A stretch of DNA of 64,000 nt from Candidatus Lutibacillus vidarii (GCA_016717165.1 JADKGA010000003.1:558001-622000), one strand, 5' to 3'; counted from the stretch's first letter, positions 33,477 through 42,193 are shown. The notes: generated from the sequence alone by a model not told the origin. Numbers and translations: made by a program.

Positions 33477-33887
33477 GTGCCGTCATACCGGGTCAAGGAA
33501 GCCGCCGAGCTGCTGGGGGTCAGTGACGACACCCTGCGCCGCTGGGTGGAGGCCGGCCGCCTCACCGCCACGGCGGACGCCGCGGGTCGCCAGAGCATCG
33601 ACGGGGCCGCCCTCGCCGCGCTCGCACAGGAGCTCGCCGCGACCGCCGAGCGCCCCGAACCGCGCCCGATCGTCTCGGAGTCCGCCCGCAACCGGTTCGT
33701 CGGGCTGGTCACCCGGGTGGTCCGGGACACCGTGATGGCGCAGGTCGAGATCCAGTCCGGCCCGCACCGCATCGTCTCGCTGATGAGCCGGGAAGCCGCC
33801 GACGACCTGCGGCTCGAGCCCGGCGTCCTCGCGGTCGCCGCCGTGAAGTCAACGCATGTCGTCGTGGAGGTCCCCAGCCAGCCATGA
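33477..33887 (+). CDS. HTH-TOBE molybdate-responsive regulator
   Basis: A 136-residue protein: a MerR/excisionase-type helix-turn-helix (YRVKEAAELLGVSDDTLRRWVEAGRLTA, about 4-31) fused to a single TOBE/molbindin domain (NRFVGLVTRVVRDTVMAQVEIQSG to the end) that binds molybdate. It overlaps modA by four bases, so sensor and transporter are coupled. By family analogy it represses modABC when molybdate is plentiful. The start is GTG 33477, fixed by the promoter. Confidence 0.88.
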   Translation: MPSYRVKEAAELLGVSDDTLRRWVEAGRLTATADAAGRQSIDGAALAALAQELAATAERPEPRPIVSESARNRFVGLVTRVVRDTVMAQVEIQSGPHRIVSLMSREAADDLRLEPGVLAVAAVKSTHVVVEVPSQP

Positions 33888-34696
33888 ACCGTCCCTTGTC
33901 CGTCCGGCGCGCCGGGCTCGCCATCGTCGCGTTGGTCCTCAGCGGTATGGCGGCTGCGTGCTCGTCGTCCCCCGGCACCCCGGCGTCGGGCTCCTCGAGC
34001 GGCCCAGGCTCGACGCCTGCGGTGACCGGGACGGTCACGGTCTTCGCGGCGTCCTCGCTCAAGGAGACCTTCACCTCGATCGCCAAGCGCTTCGAAGCGG
34101 CCCACCCCGGGACCACCGTCGTCCTCAGCTTCGCCGCGTCCTCGGCGCTGGCCACCCAGATCACCTCCGGCGCCCCGGCCGACGTCTTCGCCTCGGCGAG
34201 CGCGAAGGACATGGCGACCCTCACCTCGGCCGGAGCCGCAACGGCCCCGACGACCTTCGCCACGAACTCCCTCACCGTCGTCGTCCCGAGCGCCAACCCG
34301 GCCCAGATCGCCAGCCTGGCCGACCTCGCCCGCGCCGGCGTCAAGGTGGCCCAGTGCCAGCCGGCCGTCCCGTGCGGGGTCCTCGCCGCGAAGGTCCTTG
34401 CGACCGCGGGACTGACCGTCACGCCGGCCACCCTGGAGCCGGACGTCAAGTCCGTTCTCACCAAGGTCCGCCTCGGCGAGGTCGACGCGGGTCTGGTCTA
34501 CGTCACCGACGCGGTGGCCGCGGCCGGCTCGGTCACCGCGGTGCCGATGCCCGCCGGCGTCAACGCGACGACGGCATACCCCATCGCTGCGCTGAGCCAC
34601 GCAGCCAACCCAGCGGGCGCACGAGCCTTCGTCGACGCTGTTGTCTCGGCCGAGGGGCTGGCCGTGCTCAAGGCGGCTGGCTTCGGGGCGCCCTGA
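33884..34696 (+). CDS. modA: Molybdate ABC transporter binding lipoprotein
   Basis: A 270-residue ModA. Signal peptide with lipobox near MAAAC, Ser/Gly linker, then binding motifs TVFAASSLKETFTSIAKRFE, LSFAASSALATQI and GAPADVFASASAKDM that line the oxyanion pocket. It delivers molybdate (or tungstate) to ModB. The start overlaps the HTH-TOBE stop. Confidence 0.95.
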   Translation: MNRPLSVRRAGLAIVALVLSGMAAACSSSPGTPASGSSSGPGSTPAVTGTVTVFAASSLKETFTSIAKRFEAAHPGTTVVLSFAASSALATQITSGAPADVFASASAKDMATLTSAGAATAPTTFATNSLTVVVPSANPAQIASLADLARAGVKVAQCQPAVPCGVLAAKVLATAGLTVTPATLEPDVKSVLTKVRLGEVDAGLVYVTDAVAAAGSVTAVPMPAGVNATTAYPIAALSHAANPAGARAFVDAVVSAEGLAVLKAAGFGAP

Positions 34697-34697
34697 G

Positions 34698-35510
34698 ATG
34701 GCGCGGGCCACGGCCCGCGACCGCCGGAGACTCCCTGCCGCGCTGGCCGTCCCGGCGGTCGCGGGCGCGGCCTTCCTCGTCCTGCCGCTGATCGGGCTCC
34801 TCGCTCGAGCGCCGTGGACCGATCTCGGGTCGCTGCTGCGCAGCCCCGTCGTCGCCGACGCGCTGCGGCTCTCGCTGTTCTGCGCCACGCTGGCAACGGG
34901 GCTCAGCGCGCTGCTCGGCATACCGCTGGCGTGGGTCCTGGCCCGGTCCACCAGCAGGTTCGTCGCGCTGCTCCGCGCCCTGGTCACCGTGCCCTTGGTG
35001 CTCCCCCCCGTCGTCGGCGGCGTGGCGCTCCTGCTCACCCTCGGCCGCACGGGAGTGGTGGGCCAGTACCTCGACCGCTGGTTCGGCATCTCGCTGCCCT
35101 TCACGACCGCAGGGGTCGTCGTCGCCGAGGCCTTCGTCGCCATGCCCTTCCTCGTCGTCACGGTCGAGGGGGCTTTTCGGTCGGCCGACCGAGGGCTGGA
35201 GGAGGCCGCTGCGACGCTCGGCGCCTCGCGGCTGTTCGCCCTCCGGCATGTGACGCTGCCGCTCATCGTGCCCTCGCTGCTCGCCGGGGCCGTCCTGTCG
35301 TGGGCGCGGGCGCTCGGGGAGTTCGGGGCGACGATCACCTTCGCCGGCAACTTCCCCGGGCGCACCCAGACCATGCCGATCGCGGTGTATCTGGCGATGG
35401 AGTCCGATCCCGGGGCGGCGATCGCCTTGGCTCTGGTGCTGCTCGTCGTGTCGGTCGCCGTCCTGGCGGCGCTGCGCGACCGCTGGCTGCCCAGGGGCGG
35501 GGCCGTATGA
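34698..35510 (+). CDS. modB: Molybdate ABC transporter permease
   Basis: A 270-residue permease with five to six membrane segments and the coupling loop LEEAAATLGASRLFALRHVTLPLIVPSLLAG followed by ARALGEFGATITFAGNFPGRTQTMP, characteristic of ModB. It starts one base after the modA stop codon; the stop overlaps modC (ATGA). Confidence 0.95.
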   Translation: MARATARDRRRLPAALAVPAVAGAAFLVLPLIGLLARAPWTDLGSLLRSPVVADALRLSLFCATLATGLSALLGIPLAWVLARSTSRFVALLRALVTVPLVLPPVVGGVALLLTLGRTGVVGQYLDRWFGISLPFTTAGVVVAEAFVAMPFLVVTVEGAFRSADRGLEEAAATLGASRLFALRHVTLPLIVPSLLAGAVLSWARALGEFGATITFAGNFPGRTQTMPIAVYLAMESDPGAAIALALVLLVVSVAVLAALRDRWLPRGGAV

Positions 35511-36676
35511 GCGCCGAGCTGCCTTCGCGCGCCCAGAGCCGAGGCTCCGATGTCCGTTCGCGTGCTCAGGGCCTGCACGCCGCGAACGGGACCCCCGAGA
35601 GGCGGCCGACCGGGCTCGTCATCGACGGCCAGGTGGAGCGCGGCGCCTTCCGACTGGACCTCTCTCTCGACCTGGCCCCGGGCCGGGTCACCGGGCTCCT
35701 CGGTCCCAATGGCGCCGGCAAGACAACGGCGCTGCGGACCATCTGCGGCCTGACCCCGCTGTCGTCCGGGTCGATCCGCCTCGACGGCATACCGCTGGAC
35801 GACGTCAACGCAGAGATCTTCGTCCCGCCGGAGCGTCGTCCGGTCGGGGTGGTCTTCCAGGACTACCGGCTGTTCCCGCATCTCGACGTCCGAGGCAATG
35901 TCGCCTTCGGCGCCCGAGCCCGAGGGGTGGGCCGAGAGAGCGCTCGAGCGGCGGCGGACGCCTGGCTGGAGCGGCTCGACCTCAGCGGGCTGGCCACCCG
36001 GCGCCCGGCCGAGCTCTCCGGCGGCCAGGCCCAGCGTGTGGCCCTGGCTCGGGCCCTCGCCACCGAGCCCGCGGCGCTGCTCCTCGACGAGCCCCTCGCC
36101 GCGCTCGACGCCCGGACCAGGCTCGGCATCCGCGCCGAGCTGCGCGCCCATCTGCGGACCTTCGCCGGCCCGGTCGTCATGGTCACCCACGACGCCGTCG
36201 AGGCGCTCGTCCTGGCCGACGATCTCGTCGTCATCGAGGGCGGGCGGGTCACCCAGCGGGGATCGCCGAACGAGGTCGCCCGGCGGCCCCGCACCGACTA
36301 TGTCGCGCGGCTGATGGGCGTGAACCTCTACCGGGGGTCCCTGGACCGCAGCACGCACACCGTCGAGCTGCTCGGCGGGGGCCGCCTGGTCGTCACCGGC
36401 GCCGACCAGCTCCGCGACGTCGCGGACGTCCTGGTCACCCTGGCGCCGACCGCGGTCACCCTGCATGCCGAGCGGCCGGACCGCAGCAGCCCCCGGAATG
36501 TGTGGGCCGGCGTCGTCCGCGCGATGGAGCCGCTCGGCGAGCGGGTCCGGGTCGAGGTCGCCGGCCCCCCCGATGCGCTCGTCGACGTCACCCCGGCCGC
36601 GGTCGCAGACCTCGCGCTGCGCCCCGGGTCCCAGGTGTGGCTGTCCGCCAAGGCCACCGAGACGTATGCCGCGTAG
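35507..36676 (+). CDS. modC: Molybdate ABC transporter ATPase with TOBE domain
   Basis: A 389-residue ATPase: Walker A GPNGAGKTT (about 66-74), Q-loop VFQDYRLFPHLDV, signature LSGGQAQRVALARALA, Walker B LLLDEPLAALD, H-loop VTHDAVEA; a TOBE-type domain occupies about 305-389 and may sense molybdate. The N-terminal ~35 residues are an extra polar stretch. Last gene of the operon. Confidence 0.95.
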   Translation: MSAELPSRAQSRGSDVRSRAQGLHAANGTPERRPTGLVIDGQVERGAFRLDLSLDLAPGRVTGLLGPNGAGKTTALRTICGLTPLSSGSIRLDGIPLDDVNAEIFVPPERRPVGVVFQDYRLFPHLDVRGNVAFGARARGVGRESARAAADAWLERLDLSGLATRRPAELSGGQAQRVALARALATEPAALLLDEPLAALDARTRLGIRAELRAHLRTFAGPVVMVTHDAVEALVLADDLVVIEGGRVTQRGSPNEVARRPRTDYVARLMGVNLYRGSLDRSTHTVELLGGGRLVVTGADQLRDVADVLVTLAPTAVTLHAERPDRSSPRNVWAGVVRAMEPLGERVRVEVAGPPDALVDVTPAAVADLALRPGSQVWLSAKATETYAA

Positions 36677-36713
36677 CCGAAACCGACCCGGTCTCTGCTC
36701 GGCACGGCCTGTT

Positions 36714-36804
36714 GCCCGACACGGCCCCCGGCCCGACCCAGCCCCCGGCCCGGCACAGCCTCCGACCCGACCCAGACCCGGCCCGGCGCGGCCTCCGACC
36801 CCGG
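36714..36804. repeat. C-rich 17-18-bp degenerate tandem repeat
   Basis: Units resembling GCCCGACACGGCCCCCG recur about five times between modC and the next promoter. Confidence 0.6.
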
Positions 36805-36819
36805 CATAGCCGCGGCGCG

Positions 36820-36825
36820 TACGAT
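36820..36825 (+). promoter_or_regulatory. -10 element of a leaderless transcript
   Basis: TACGAT, 7 nt before the ATG at 36833. Confidence 0.5.
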
Positions 36826-36832
36826 CCCGCCC

Positions 36833-37228
36833 ATGTCGCTCTCGGACGAGAAGTACCTGGCCTTGACCACCTTCCGGCGTTCAGGGGAAGGGGTTGTCAC
36901 GCCGGTGTGGGTCGCCCCCCTCAGCGACGGCCGGATCGGCTTCTGGACTGCGGATGGCTCGGGGAAGACCAAGCGGATGCGGCATACCTCGCGGGTCACC
37001 GTGCAGGCCAGCGACGCCCGGGGACGCGCGAAGGCCGGCGCACCGGTCCTCGAGGGCACCGCTGAGATGGTCAAGTCCGGACCGCTGTTCGACGAGGTCC
37101 ACCGCGCCATCACGGCCAAGTACGGCTTCATGGTGCCGATCACGAAGTTCCTCGGCAAGGTGATGGGCCAGCGCAAGGCAGGCCAGCAGTATGCCGACAC
37201 CGCCGTTCTCGTCCGGCTCGCCGACTGA
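36833..37228 (+). CDS. PPOX-class (F420-type) oxidoreductase
   Basis: A 131-residue split-barrel flavin/deazaflavin-binding protein of the PPOX class: LTTFRRSGEGVVTPVWVAPLSDGRIGFWTADGSGKTKRMRHTSRVTVQASDARG. Relatives in actinobacteria use F420H2 to reduce biliverdin, menaquinone or other substrates; the partner here is unknown. Its last 30 bases are duplicated immediately downstream (see repeat at 37198). Confidence 0.85.
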   Translation: MSLSDEKYLALTTFRRSGEGVVTPVWVAPLSDGRIGFWTADGSGKTKRMRHTSRVTVQASDARGRAKAGAPVLEGTAEMVKSGPLFDEVHRAITAKYGFMVPITKFLGKVMGQRKAGQQYADTAVLVRLAD

Positions 37229-37390
37229 CCCGCCGCGCAGGGCCGCCTTCGCGTGAGGGCGCACCCTCGCTGCCGCCTGCCGGGCCGCGGCACCGCCGTC
37301 ATCGTCCGGCCCGCCGGCTGACCCGAAACGCACGGCCGTCTTGGCATCTGGGCGCTCCGTCGCTGCCTTCCGCCGGACCGCGGCGCTAGC
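37198..37390. repeat. 93-bp tandem duplication of a gene tail
   Basis: The last codons and stop of the PPOX gene (GTTCTCGTCCGGCTCGCCG then ACTGACCC) recur 93 bp later as GTCATCGTCCGGCCCGCCG then GCTGACCC, and similarity continues for a full unit ending CCG-GGCCGCGGC. A weaker third copy may follow. Confidence 0.7.
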
Positions 37391-37565
37391 GTCCCCGCTT
37401 GGCCGCGCTCGGCGATCCTGGGCCGCTGTCGCTCGGCCGCCCCCTATCTGCCCTGCTGTGCTGCACTCGTGTCGCTGCACTCGTGTCGCCGCCCTCGTTG
37501 GCGTAGCGGCCTCGCTCAGCGAGCCGAGTTCGACGGCCCCGCGGTCTTTCGTGGGCCCCTTCTGG

Positions 37566-37776
37566 CGCCCTATGCCGTGCTCCGAGATACGACGCAACAG
37601 CCCTTTGCTCCGAAATCCGAAGCAGAGACCCATTGCCTCACCCGCTGGAGCAGAGCCCCTCTGCGCCCACATCGGGAGCAGTAGGCCTCTGCTTCCGGAT
37701 CGGGAGCAGTAGGCCTCTGCTTCTGGTGCTGAAGCAGAGGGGTGTTGCGTCAAGGAGTGAAGCACGGCATAGGGCG
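37566..37776. repeat. 211-bp element: 28-bp tandem units with 16-bp inverted ends
   Basis: CGCCCTATGCCGTGCT (37566-37581) is perfectly inverted at 37761-37776. Inside, five in-register 28-bp units run 37619-37758 (GGAGCAG or GAAGCAG starts), and 37582-37618 reads as the same unit in inverse orientation. Related to 292-418. The remainder of 37391-37998 shows no gene. Confidence 0.8.
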
Positions 37777-37998
37777 ACCACAGACCTCCTCGGCCCGACG
37801 CTGAACCCCGGCGCAAGTCCCCGGAGGAGGCACCGGCGGGGCACGGGCGCAAGGCCCCGGCGCAAGGCCCCGGCGCGAGGTCTGGGCGCACGGTCCCGAG
37901 GCGAGCCCCAGTGAGGGCCTCGGCGTTAGGTGTCCGGTCGAGCTCCCGCACGGCTGAGGTCCCCGGGGCCGGGGACCTTCAGCGACCTCGGCGCCGAC

Positions 37999-39192
37999 TC
38001 AGCGGAAGGCAGCCTGACCCGTCAGCGCCTGACCGACGATCAGCGTGTGCATCTCGACGGTGCCCTCATAGGTCAGGACCGACTCGAGGTTGTTCGCGTG
38101 CCGGATCACCGGGAACTCCAGCGAGATGCCGTTGGCCCCAAGCACAGTCCGCGCCACCCGGCAGATCTCGATGGCCTTCGAGACATTGTTGAGCTTCCCG
38201 ACGCTGACCTGGTCCGGCCGCAGCCCCTTGGTGTCCTTGAGCCGTCCCAGGTGGAGGGCGAGCAGCGTTCCATTGGTCAGCTCCTGGTTCATCCAGGCCA
38301 GCTTCTGCTGGGTGAGCTGGAATCCCGAGATCGGCCGGTCGAACTGGATGCGCTGGCCGGCATACTCCAAGGCGGTCTGGAAGGCGCTGCGCGCGGCACC
38401 CATCGCTCCCCAGACGATGCCGTACCGGGCCTCCGAGAGGCAGCCGAGCGGGCCCTTGAGCCCCCGGACGCCGGGCAGGATCGCCGACCCGGGCAGACGC
38501 ACCTCCTCCAGCACCAGCTCGGAGGTGATCGAGGCGCGCAACGAGAGCTTGTGGTGGATCAGCGGCGCCGAGAACCCGTGCGAGTCGGTCGGCACGACGA
38601 ACCCGCGGATGCCCCCACCAGCCTCCCCGGTCTGCGCCCACACCACGGCGACATCGGCGATCGAGCCGTTGGTGATCCACATCTTGGTCCCGTTGAGGAC
38701 CCAGTCGTCGCCGTCGCGCCGGGCCGTGGTGCGCATGCCGCCGGGGTCGGAGCCGAAGTCCGGCTCGGTCAGGCCGAAGCACCCGATCGCCTCACCGGCG
38801 GCCATCCGCGGCAGCCACTCCTGCTTCTGCTCCTCCGACCCGTACGCCCAGATCGCGAACATCGCCAGCGACCCCTGGACCGAGACCAGCGAGCGGATCC
38901 CGGAGTCCGAGGCCTCCAGCTCCAGGCACGCGAGCCCGTAGTCGACCGCGCTCATCCCCGCGCACCCGTACCCCTCCAGGTGCATCCCCAACAGCCCGAC
39001 CGCGCCGAGCTCGCGGGTCAGCTCCCGCGCGACCGGCAGCTCGCCGGACTCGAACCATCCCGCGACATACGGGTCGATGCTCTTGGCGCACACGGCGCGG
39101 ACGGAGTCGCGGACCTGGCGCTCCTCAGGGGTGAGCACCGAGGTGATGTCAACAAGGTCAAGAGGGTTGGCCCAGGACGTGTTGGTCAGCAT
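37999..39192 (-). CDS. gcdH: Glutaryl-CoA dehydrogenase-like acyl-CoA dehydrogenase
   Basis: A 397-residue flavoprotein of the glutaryl-CoA dehydrogenase subgroup, oxidising and decarboxylating glutaryl-CoA to crotonyl-CoA in lysine/tryptophan breakdown. FAD/substrate motifs CFGLTEPDFGSDPGGM and KMWITNGSIADVAVVWA; the catalytic glutamate is in LTYEGTVEMHTLIVG; ILGANGIS is the subgroup-type loop. ATG 39192 has a -10 hexamer 6 nt upstream. No other pathway genes are adjacent. Confidence 0.92.
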   Translation of the reverse strand: MLTNTSWANPLDLVDITSVLTPEERQVRDSVRAVCAKSIDPYVAGWFESGELPVARELTRELGAVGLLGMHLEGYGCAGMSAVDYGLACLELEASDSGIRSLVSVQGSLAMFAIWAYGSEEQKQEWLPRMAAGEAIGCFGLTEPDFGSDPGGMRTTARRDGDDWVLNGTKMWITNGSIADVAVVWAQTGEAGGGIRGFVVPTDSHGFSAPLIHHKLSLRASITSELVLEEVRLPGSAILPGVRGLKGPLGCLSEARYGIVWGAMGAARSAFQTALEYAGQRIQFDRPISGFQLTQQKLAWMNQELTNGTLLALHLGRLKDTKGLRPDQVSVGKLNNVSKAIEICRVARTVLGANGISLEFPVIRHANNLESVLTYEGTVEMHTLIVGQALTGQAAFR

Positions 39193-39198
39193 GGACCG

Positions 39199-39204
39199 AG
39201 CCTA
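39199..39204 (-). promoter_or_regulatory. -10 element for a leaderless gcdH mRNA
   Basis: TAGGCT on the minus strand with 6 nt to the ATG. Confidence 0.5.
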
Positions 39205-39231
39205 TTCGTCCTGGGCCACCCCTCGCCGGGC

Positions 39232-40914
39232 CTACTTGGTGATCGACGCCGAGAGGACGCTGCTCGCGGTGTCGAGGGCGTACCCGGCCTTCGCGACATC
39301 GGTCACGGTGAGGGTGTAGGAACCTCGGCTCCCGCTGACCGAGAAGGCGGCGCGCCCTCGGCTCCCGGTGACGACGGACTGAATGAGGGTCGAACCGTCT
39401 GGACGGTGCCACACGACATTCACCTGTGCGCCGGCGACCGAAGCCCCCTCGCTGACCACGGTGACGACACCTCGGATCGTCGCGACTCCTCGCTTCACCG
39501 TGCCCGAGAGGGAGATCCCGGAGACCTGGAGCGGGGTGAGCACCTCGTGCCGCGGAGCCGTCGCCGTGGCCACATTGGACCAGGCCGACGGGCCAAGGGT
39601 GTTGACGGCGCGGACCCGGTAGTCATACGTGACCCCCGGCGTGACCGTCGTGTCGTCGTGGCTCGTGGACAGCCCCGGCGGCACGAGCGGCACGGAGCCC
39701 CAGGCTCCCTGCCCGGCCAGGCTGCGCTCGAGCTCGAAGTGGTGGATGAGGGAGATGTCCGGAGCGGTCCACGACAGCCGGATCGACAGGAAGGGCGCTG
39801 ACGTGGACCACGGGTGCGGCGTCGCCGTCAGCGCTGTCGGTACCGGGGGAAGGGCCGGGGTGCCTCCGGGAGTGAGCAGGACGACCCCACGCTGGCCAGT
39901 GGCGAGGTTCGAGCCCAGTGCCGCGACGACTCGCGAGTTGTTGATCCGCGGGGCAGCCCCCGAGACCGACCAGCCAGCCGCCCTCGCCTCCATGGACAAC
40001 AGCGTTCCGAGACCGTACTGGCCAACCCCGACGAGGTCGACCCCTGGCGCGTAGGTGCCGTCCAGCCCTGCCGTCCCAAAGGTCACGTCTCCGAGGTCGT
40101 TGATGTCGGCGGCGACGGCATAACGCGAGCTTCCGGCGAGGAGGGACCAACCCGGACCGGGCGAGTACCGGAGGACCGACTGGATGACCAGCGAGGTGGA
40201 CCGCAAGGTGGCTGCGCCCGCGAGCTGTCCCGCTTCGTTGATCGCTGACGCGGCGACCGGGTTGTACGAGCTTGGGCCCTGCGGGATCGGCATGACCACC
40301 CCGGTACCGAGGTCGAGGAGCTCCACCGCACTGAGGACAACCCCGCCGTCGGTCACGTCGACCGGAAGGCCGCCGAAGCCGAAGGTGTCGAGAAGCGCGA
40401 CCGGGTCGCCACCGACGGGGGCCACCCACCCCGGTGACGTCGGCAAGCCGAGGATGTCGAGCCGGCCCCCGACGATCTGCCCCGCGTCGTTGATCCCGGT
40501 CGCCACGGACTGGGTCTGCCCTTGCGTCAGGGGAAGCACCTCCACGGCATACCCACCCGCGGTTGGGGTCCAGCGGACCGCACGGGAGCCGGCCGCGAAA
40601 GTGGCGGTGCCGGCGATGACCCCGGAGTCGTTGACATCAGCCGGGGTGGCCCCCGTGGCGCCGGTCGGTAGCGGCAACGTCCGCCACGGCGAGCCGCCCG
40701 TGCTGACATAGGGGGTCACGACCCGAAATGCCTCGGTTCGACCACCGATGACGACGCCGGTGTTGCTGAGACCGGTGACAAAGCCGTCACCGAGGTAGGT
40801 GACGAGATAGCTCGGCGGCGGGTCGGCCGCCGCAGCGGGGACCACCACCGTCGACGCGGCCAGCACCGAGCCGGCTGCAGCACCGATGACACGGGTAAGG
40901 GTTCGATGGCGCAC
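39232..40914 (-). CDS. Secreted repeat protein with a fibronectin type III domain
   Basis: A 560-residue exported protein. A signal peptide (LTRVIGAAAGSVLAASTVVVPAAAA, cleavage near residue 30) is followed to about residue 345 by repeated short motifs of the type INDAGQIVGG, INEAGQLAGA, INDLGDVTFG, DVNDSGVIAGT, characteristic of extracellular HAF-type beta-propeller repeats. A fibronectin type III domain lies at about 360-460, and an Ig-like/transthyretin-like domain to the end. The start is GTG 40914 with GGAGG 6 nt upstream. The role is unknown, possibly surface binding. Confidence 0.82.
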   Translation of the reverse strand: MRHRTLTRVIGAAAGSVLAASTVVVPAAAADPPPSYLVTYLGDGFVTGLSNTGVVIGGRTEAFRVVTPYVSTGGSPWRTLPLPTGATGATPADVNDSGVIAGTATFAAGSRAVRWTPTAGGYAVEVLPLTQGQTQSVATGINDAGQIVGGRLDILGLPTSPGWVAPVGGDPVALLDTFGFGGLPVDVTDGGVVLSAVELLDLGTGVVMPIPQGPSSYNPVAASAINEAGQLAGAATLRSTSLVIQSVLRYSPGPGWSLLAGSSRYAVAADINDLGDVTFGTAGLDGTYAPGVDLVGVGQYGLGTLLSMEARAAGWSVSGAAPRINNSRVVAALGSNLATGQRGVVLLTPGGTPALPPVPTALTATPHPWSTSAPFLSIRLSWTAPDISLIHHFELERSLAGQGAWGSVPLVPPGLSTSHDDTTVTPGVTYDYRVRAVNTLGPSAWSNVATATAPRHEVLTPLQVSGISLSGTVKRGVATIRGVVTVVSEGASVAGAQVNVVWHRPDGSTLIQSVVTGSRGRAAFSVSGSRGSYTLTVTDVAKAGYALDTASSVLSASITK

Positions 40915-41098
40915 AGTGACCTCCGAAGACGTGTGGGGGCCGGGGAGGGGGCACCCTGAGGGGCCTGACGCAGGCGCGCGAGGCATCTCCAGCCTGATCG
41001 TGGGAAGGCCGCTGCGGCAGTTGTCTATTGGTCGTAGCACCTCGGCCTGAACTAAGGCAGACCTCACCCCCTTGGGACAACTGCGCTTCGAAGCCACG

Positions 41099-41104
41099 TA
41101 GCAT
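41099..41104 (+). promoter_or_regulatory. -10 element of a leaderless transcript
   Basis: TAGCAT, 7 nt before the GTG at 41112. It overlaps an upstream in-frame ATG (41103), arguing against that ATG as the start. Confidence 0.45.
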
Positions 41105-41111
41105 GCCGGTC

Positions 41112-42134
41112 GTGGAGGCTTCGTGGTGGCAGGGGCGTGCTTGGGTCGGCCGTGCGCTTGCCCTCACCCTTGCCTGCGCAGGTATGACGACCGCGTGCAG
41201 CGGAAGTCAGCCCCCGAGCGGGACGCAGACCCCGAGCAGCGCGGGCGCCTCGACACCGGGCGGCTCGCCGACGTCGGCCACTGCCACGCCACCCTCAGCC
41301 ACCACCCAGACGCCCACCCCGACCCAGACGACGCCTCTGCTGGAGCTGCCTCGGGGCGGTCGGCAGATCTTCCCGGCATACCGGCTCGTGGGCTTCTCCG
41401 GCGCCCCGAACTCCCCTGCGCTCGGCCGACTCGGCATCGGCGATCTCGACGACCGGGTCAAGGAGATCGAGAAAGTCGGTGCGGCATACGCGAAAGGGCG
41501 GACCGTCCTCCCGGTCCTCGAGCTGATCACCACGGTCGTCGACGGGTACCCCGGACGGGACGGGCTGTACCGGCATCGGCAGAGTCCGGAGGTCATCCGC
41601 ACCTACCTTGAGGCGGCGCGGCGGCACAAGGCGCTGCTCCTGCTCAACATCCAGCCCGGGCGGGCGCACTTCATGGACGAGGTCAAGGCGTACGAGCCTT
41701 GGCTGCGCGAGCCCGACGTCGGCGTGGCCCTCGACCCGGAGTGGGCGGTCGGTCCTGGGCAGGTTCCCGGGCGGGTTTTCGGTCGGACAACCGGGGCCGA
41801 GCTCGACGCGGTGGCGGCATACCTGTCCGCCCTTGTCGCGCAGGAAGGGCTCCCCGAGAAGGTGATGGTCTATCACCAGCTGCACACCTCGATCGTCCGC
41901 ACTCCGTCGGCGCTGCGGGCCCACCCCGGCGTGGCCATGGTCGCCTCCGTCGACGGCATCGGAAGCCCGGGCGCCAAGACCGCGACGTGGAAGAAGGTCA
42001 TCGGGGTGACCCCGAAGGTGGTCCACCCCGGGTTCAAGCTCTTCTATGTCGAGGACCGCCAGCACGGCCCGCTCATGACCCCTGCGCAGGTCCTCGCCCT
42101 CAATCCCACCCCGGAGTACGTCCTCTACGAATGA
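41112..42134 (+). CDS. Putative secreted lipoprotein, possible TIM-barrel
   Basis: A 340-residue exported protein. The signal peptide ends with a lipobox near GMTTAC, followed by a ~45-residue Ser/Thr/Pro linker. The conserved-looking core (FPAYRLVGFSGAPNSPALGRLGIGDLDDRVKEIEK, LPVLELITTVVDGYPGRDGLYRHRQSPEVIRTYLEAARRHKALLLLNIQPG, VGVALDPEWAV) alternates strands and helices as in a glycosidase-like barrel, but I know no assigned function. GTG 41112 is chosen from the promoter geometry; ATG 41103 is the alternative. Confidence 0.72.
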   Translation: MEASWWQGRAWVGRALALTLACAGMTTACSGSQPPSGTQTPSSAGASTPGGSPTSATATPPSATTQTPTPTQTTPLLELPRGGRQIFPAYRLVGFSGAPNSPALGRLGIGDLDDRVKEIEKVGAAYAKGRTVLPVLELITTVVDGYPGRDGLYRHRQSPEVIRTYLEAARRHKALLLLNIQPGRAHFMDEVKAYEPWLREPDVGVALDPEWAVGPGQVPGRVFGRTTGAELDAVAAYLSALVAQEGLPEKVMVYHQLHTSIVRTPSALRAHPGVAMVASVDGIGSPGAKTATWKKVIGVTPKVVHPGFKLFYVEDRQHGPLMTPAQVLALNPTPEYVLYE

Positions 42135-42181
42135 GCGCGGACGCCGAGGACCGCAGACCCTGAGCAGCCGGCGCCGCGCCG

Positions 42182-42187
42182 TACCAT
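42182..42187 (+). promoter_or_regulatory. -10 element of a leaderless transcript
   Basis: TACCAT, 6 nt before the ATG at 42194. Confidence 0.5.
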
Positions 42188-42193
42188 GGCGGG

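Noticed and set aside
33359..36466. Very long open frame antisense to modABC (over 1,000 codons)
   Set aside because: Reads opposite to well-supported mod genes, has low-complexity composition, and is the expected shadow of GC-rich third positions.
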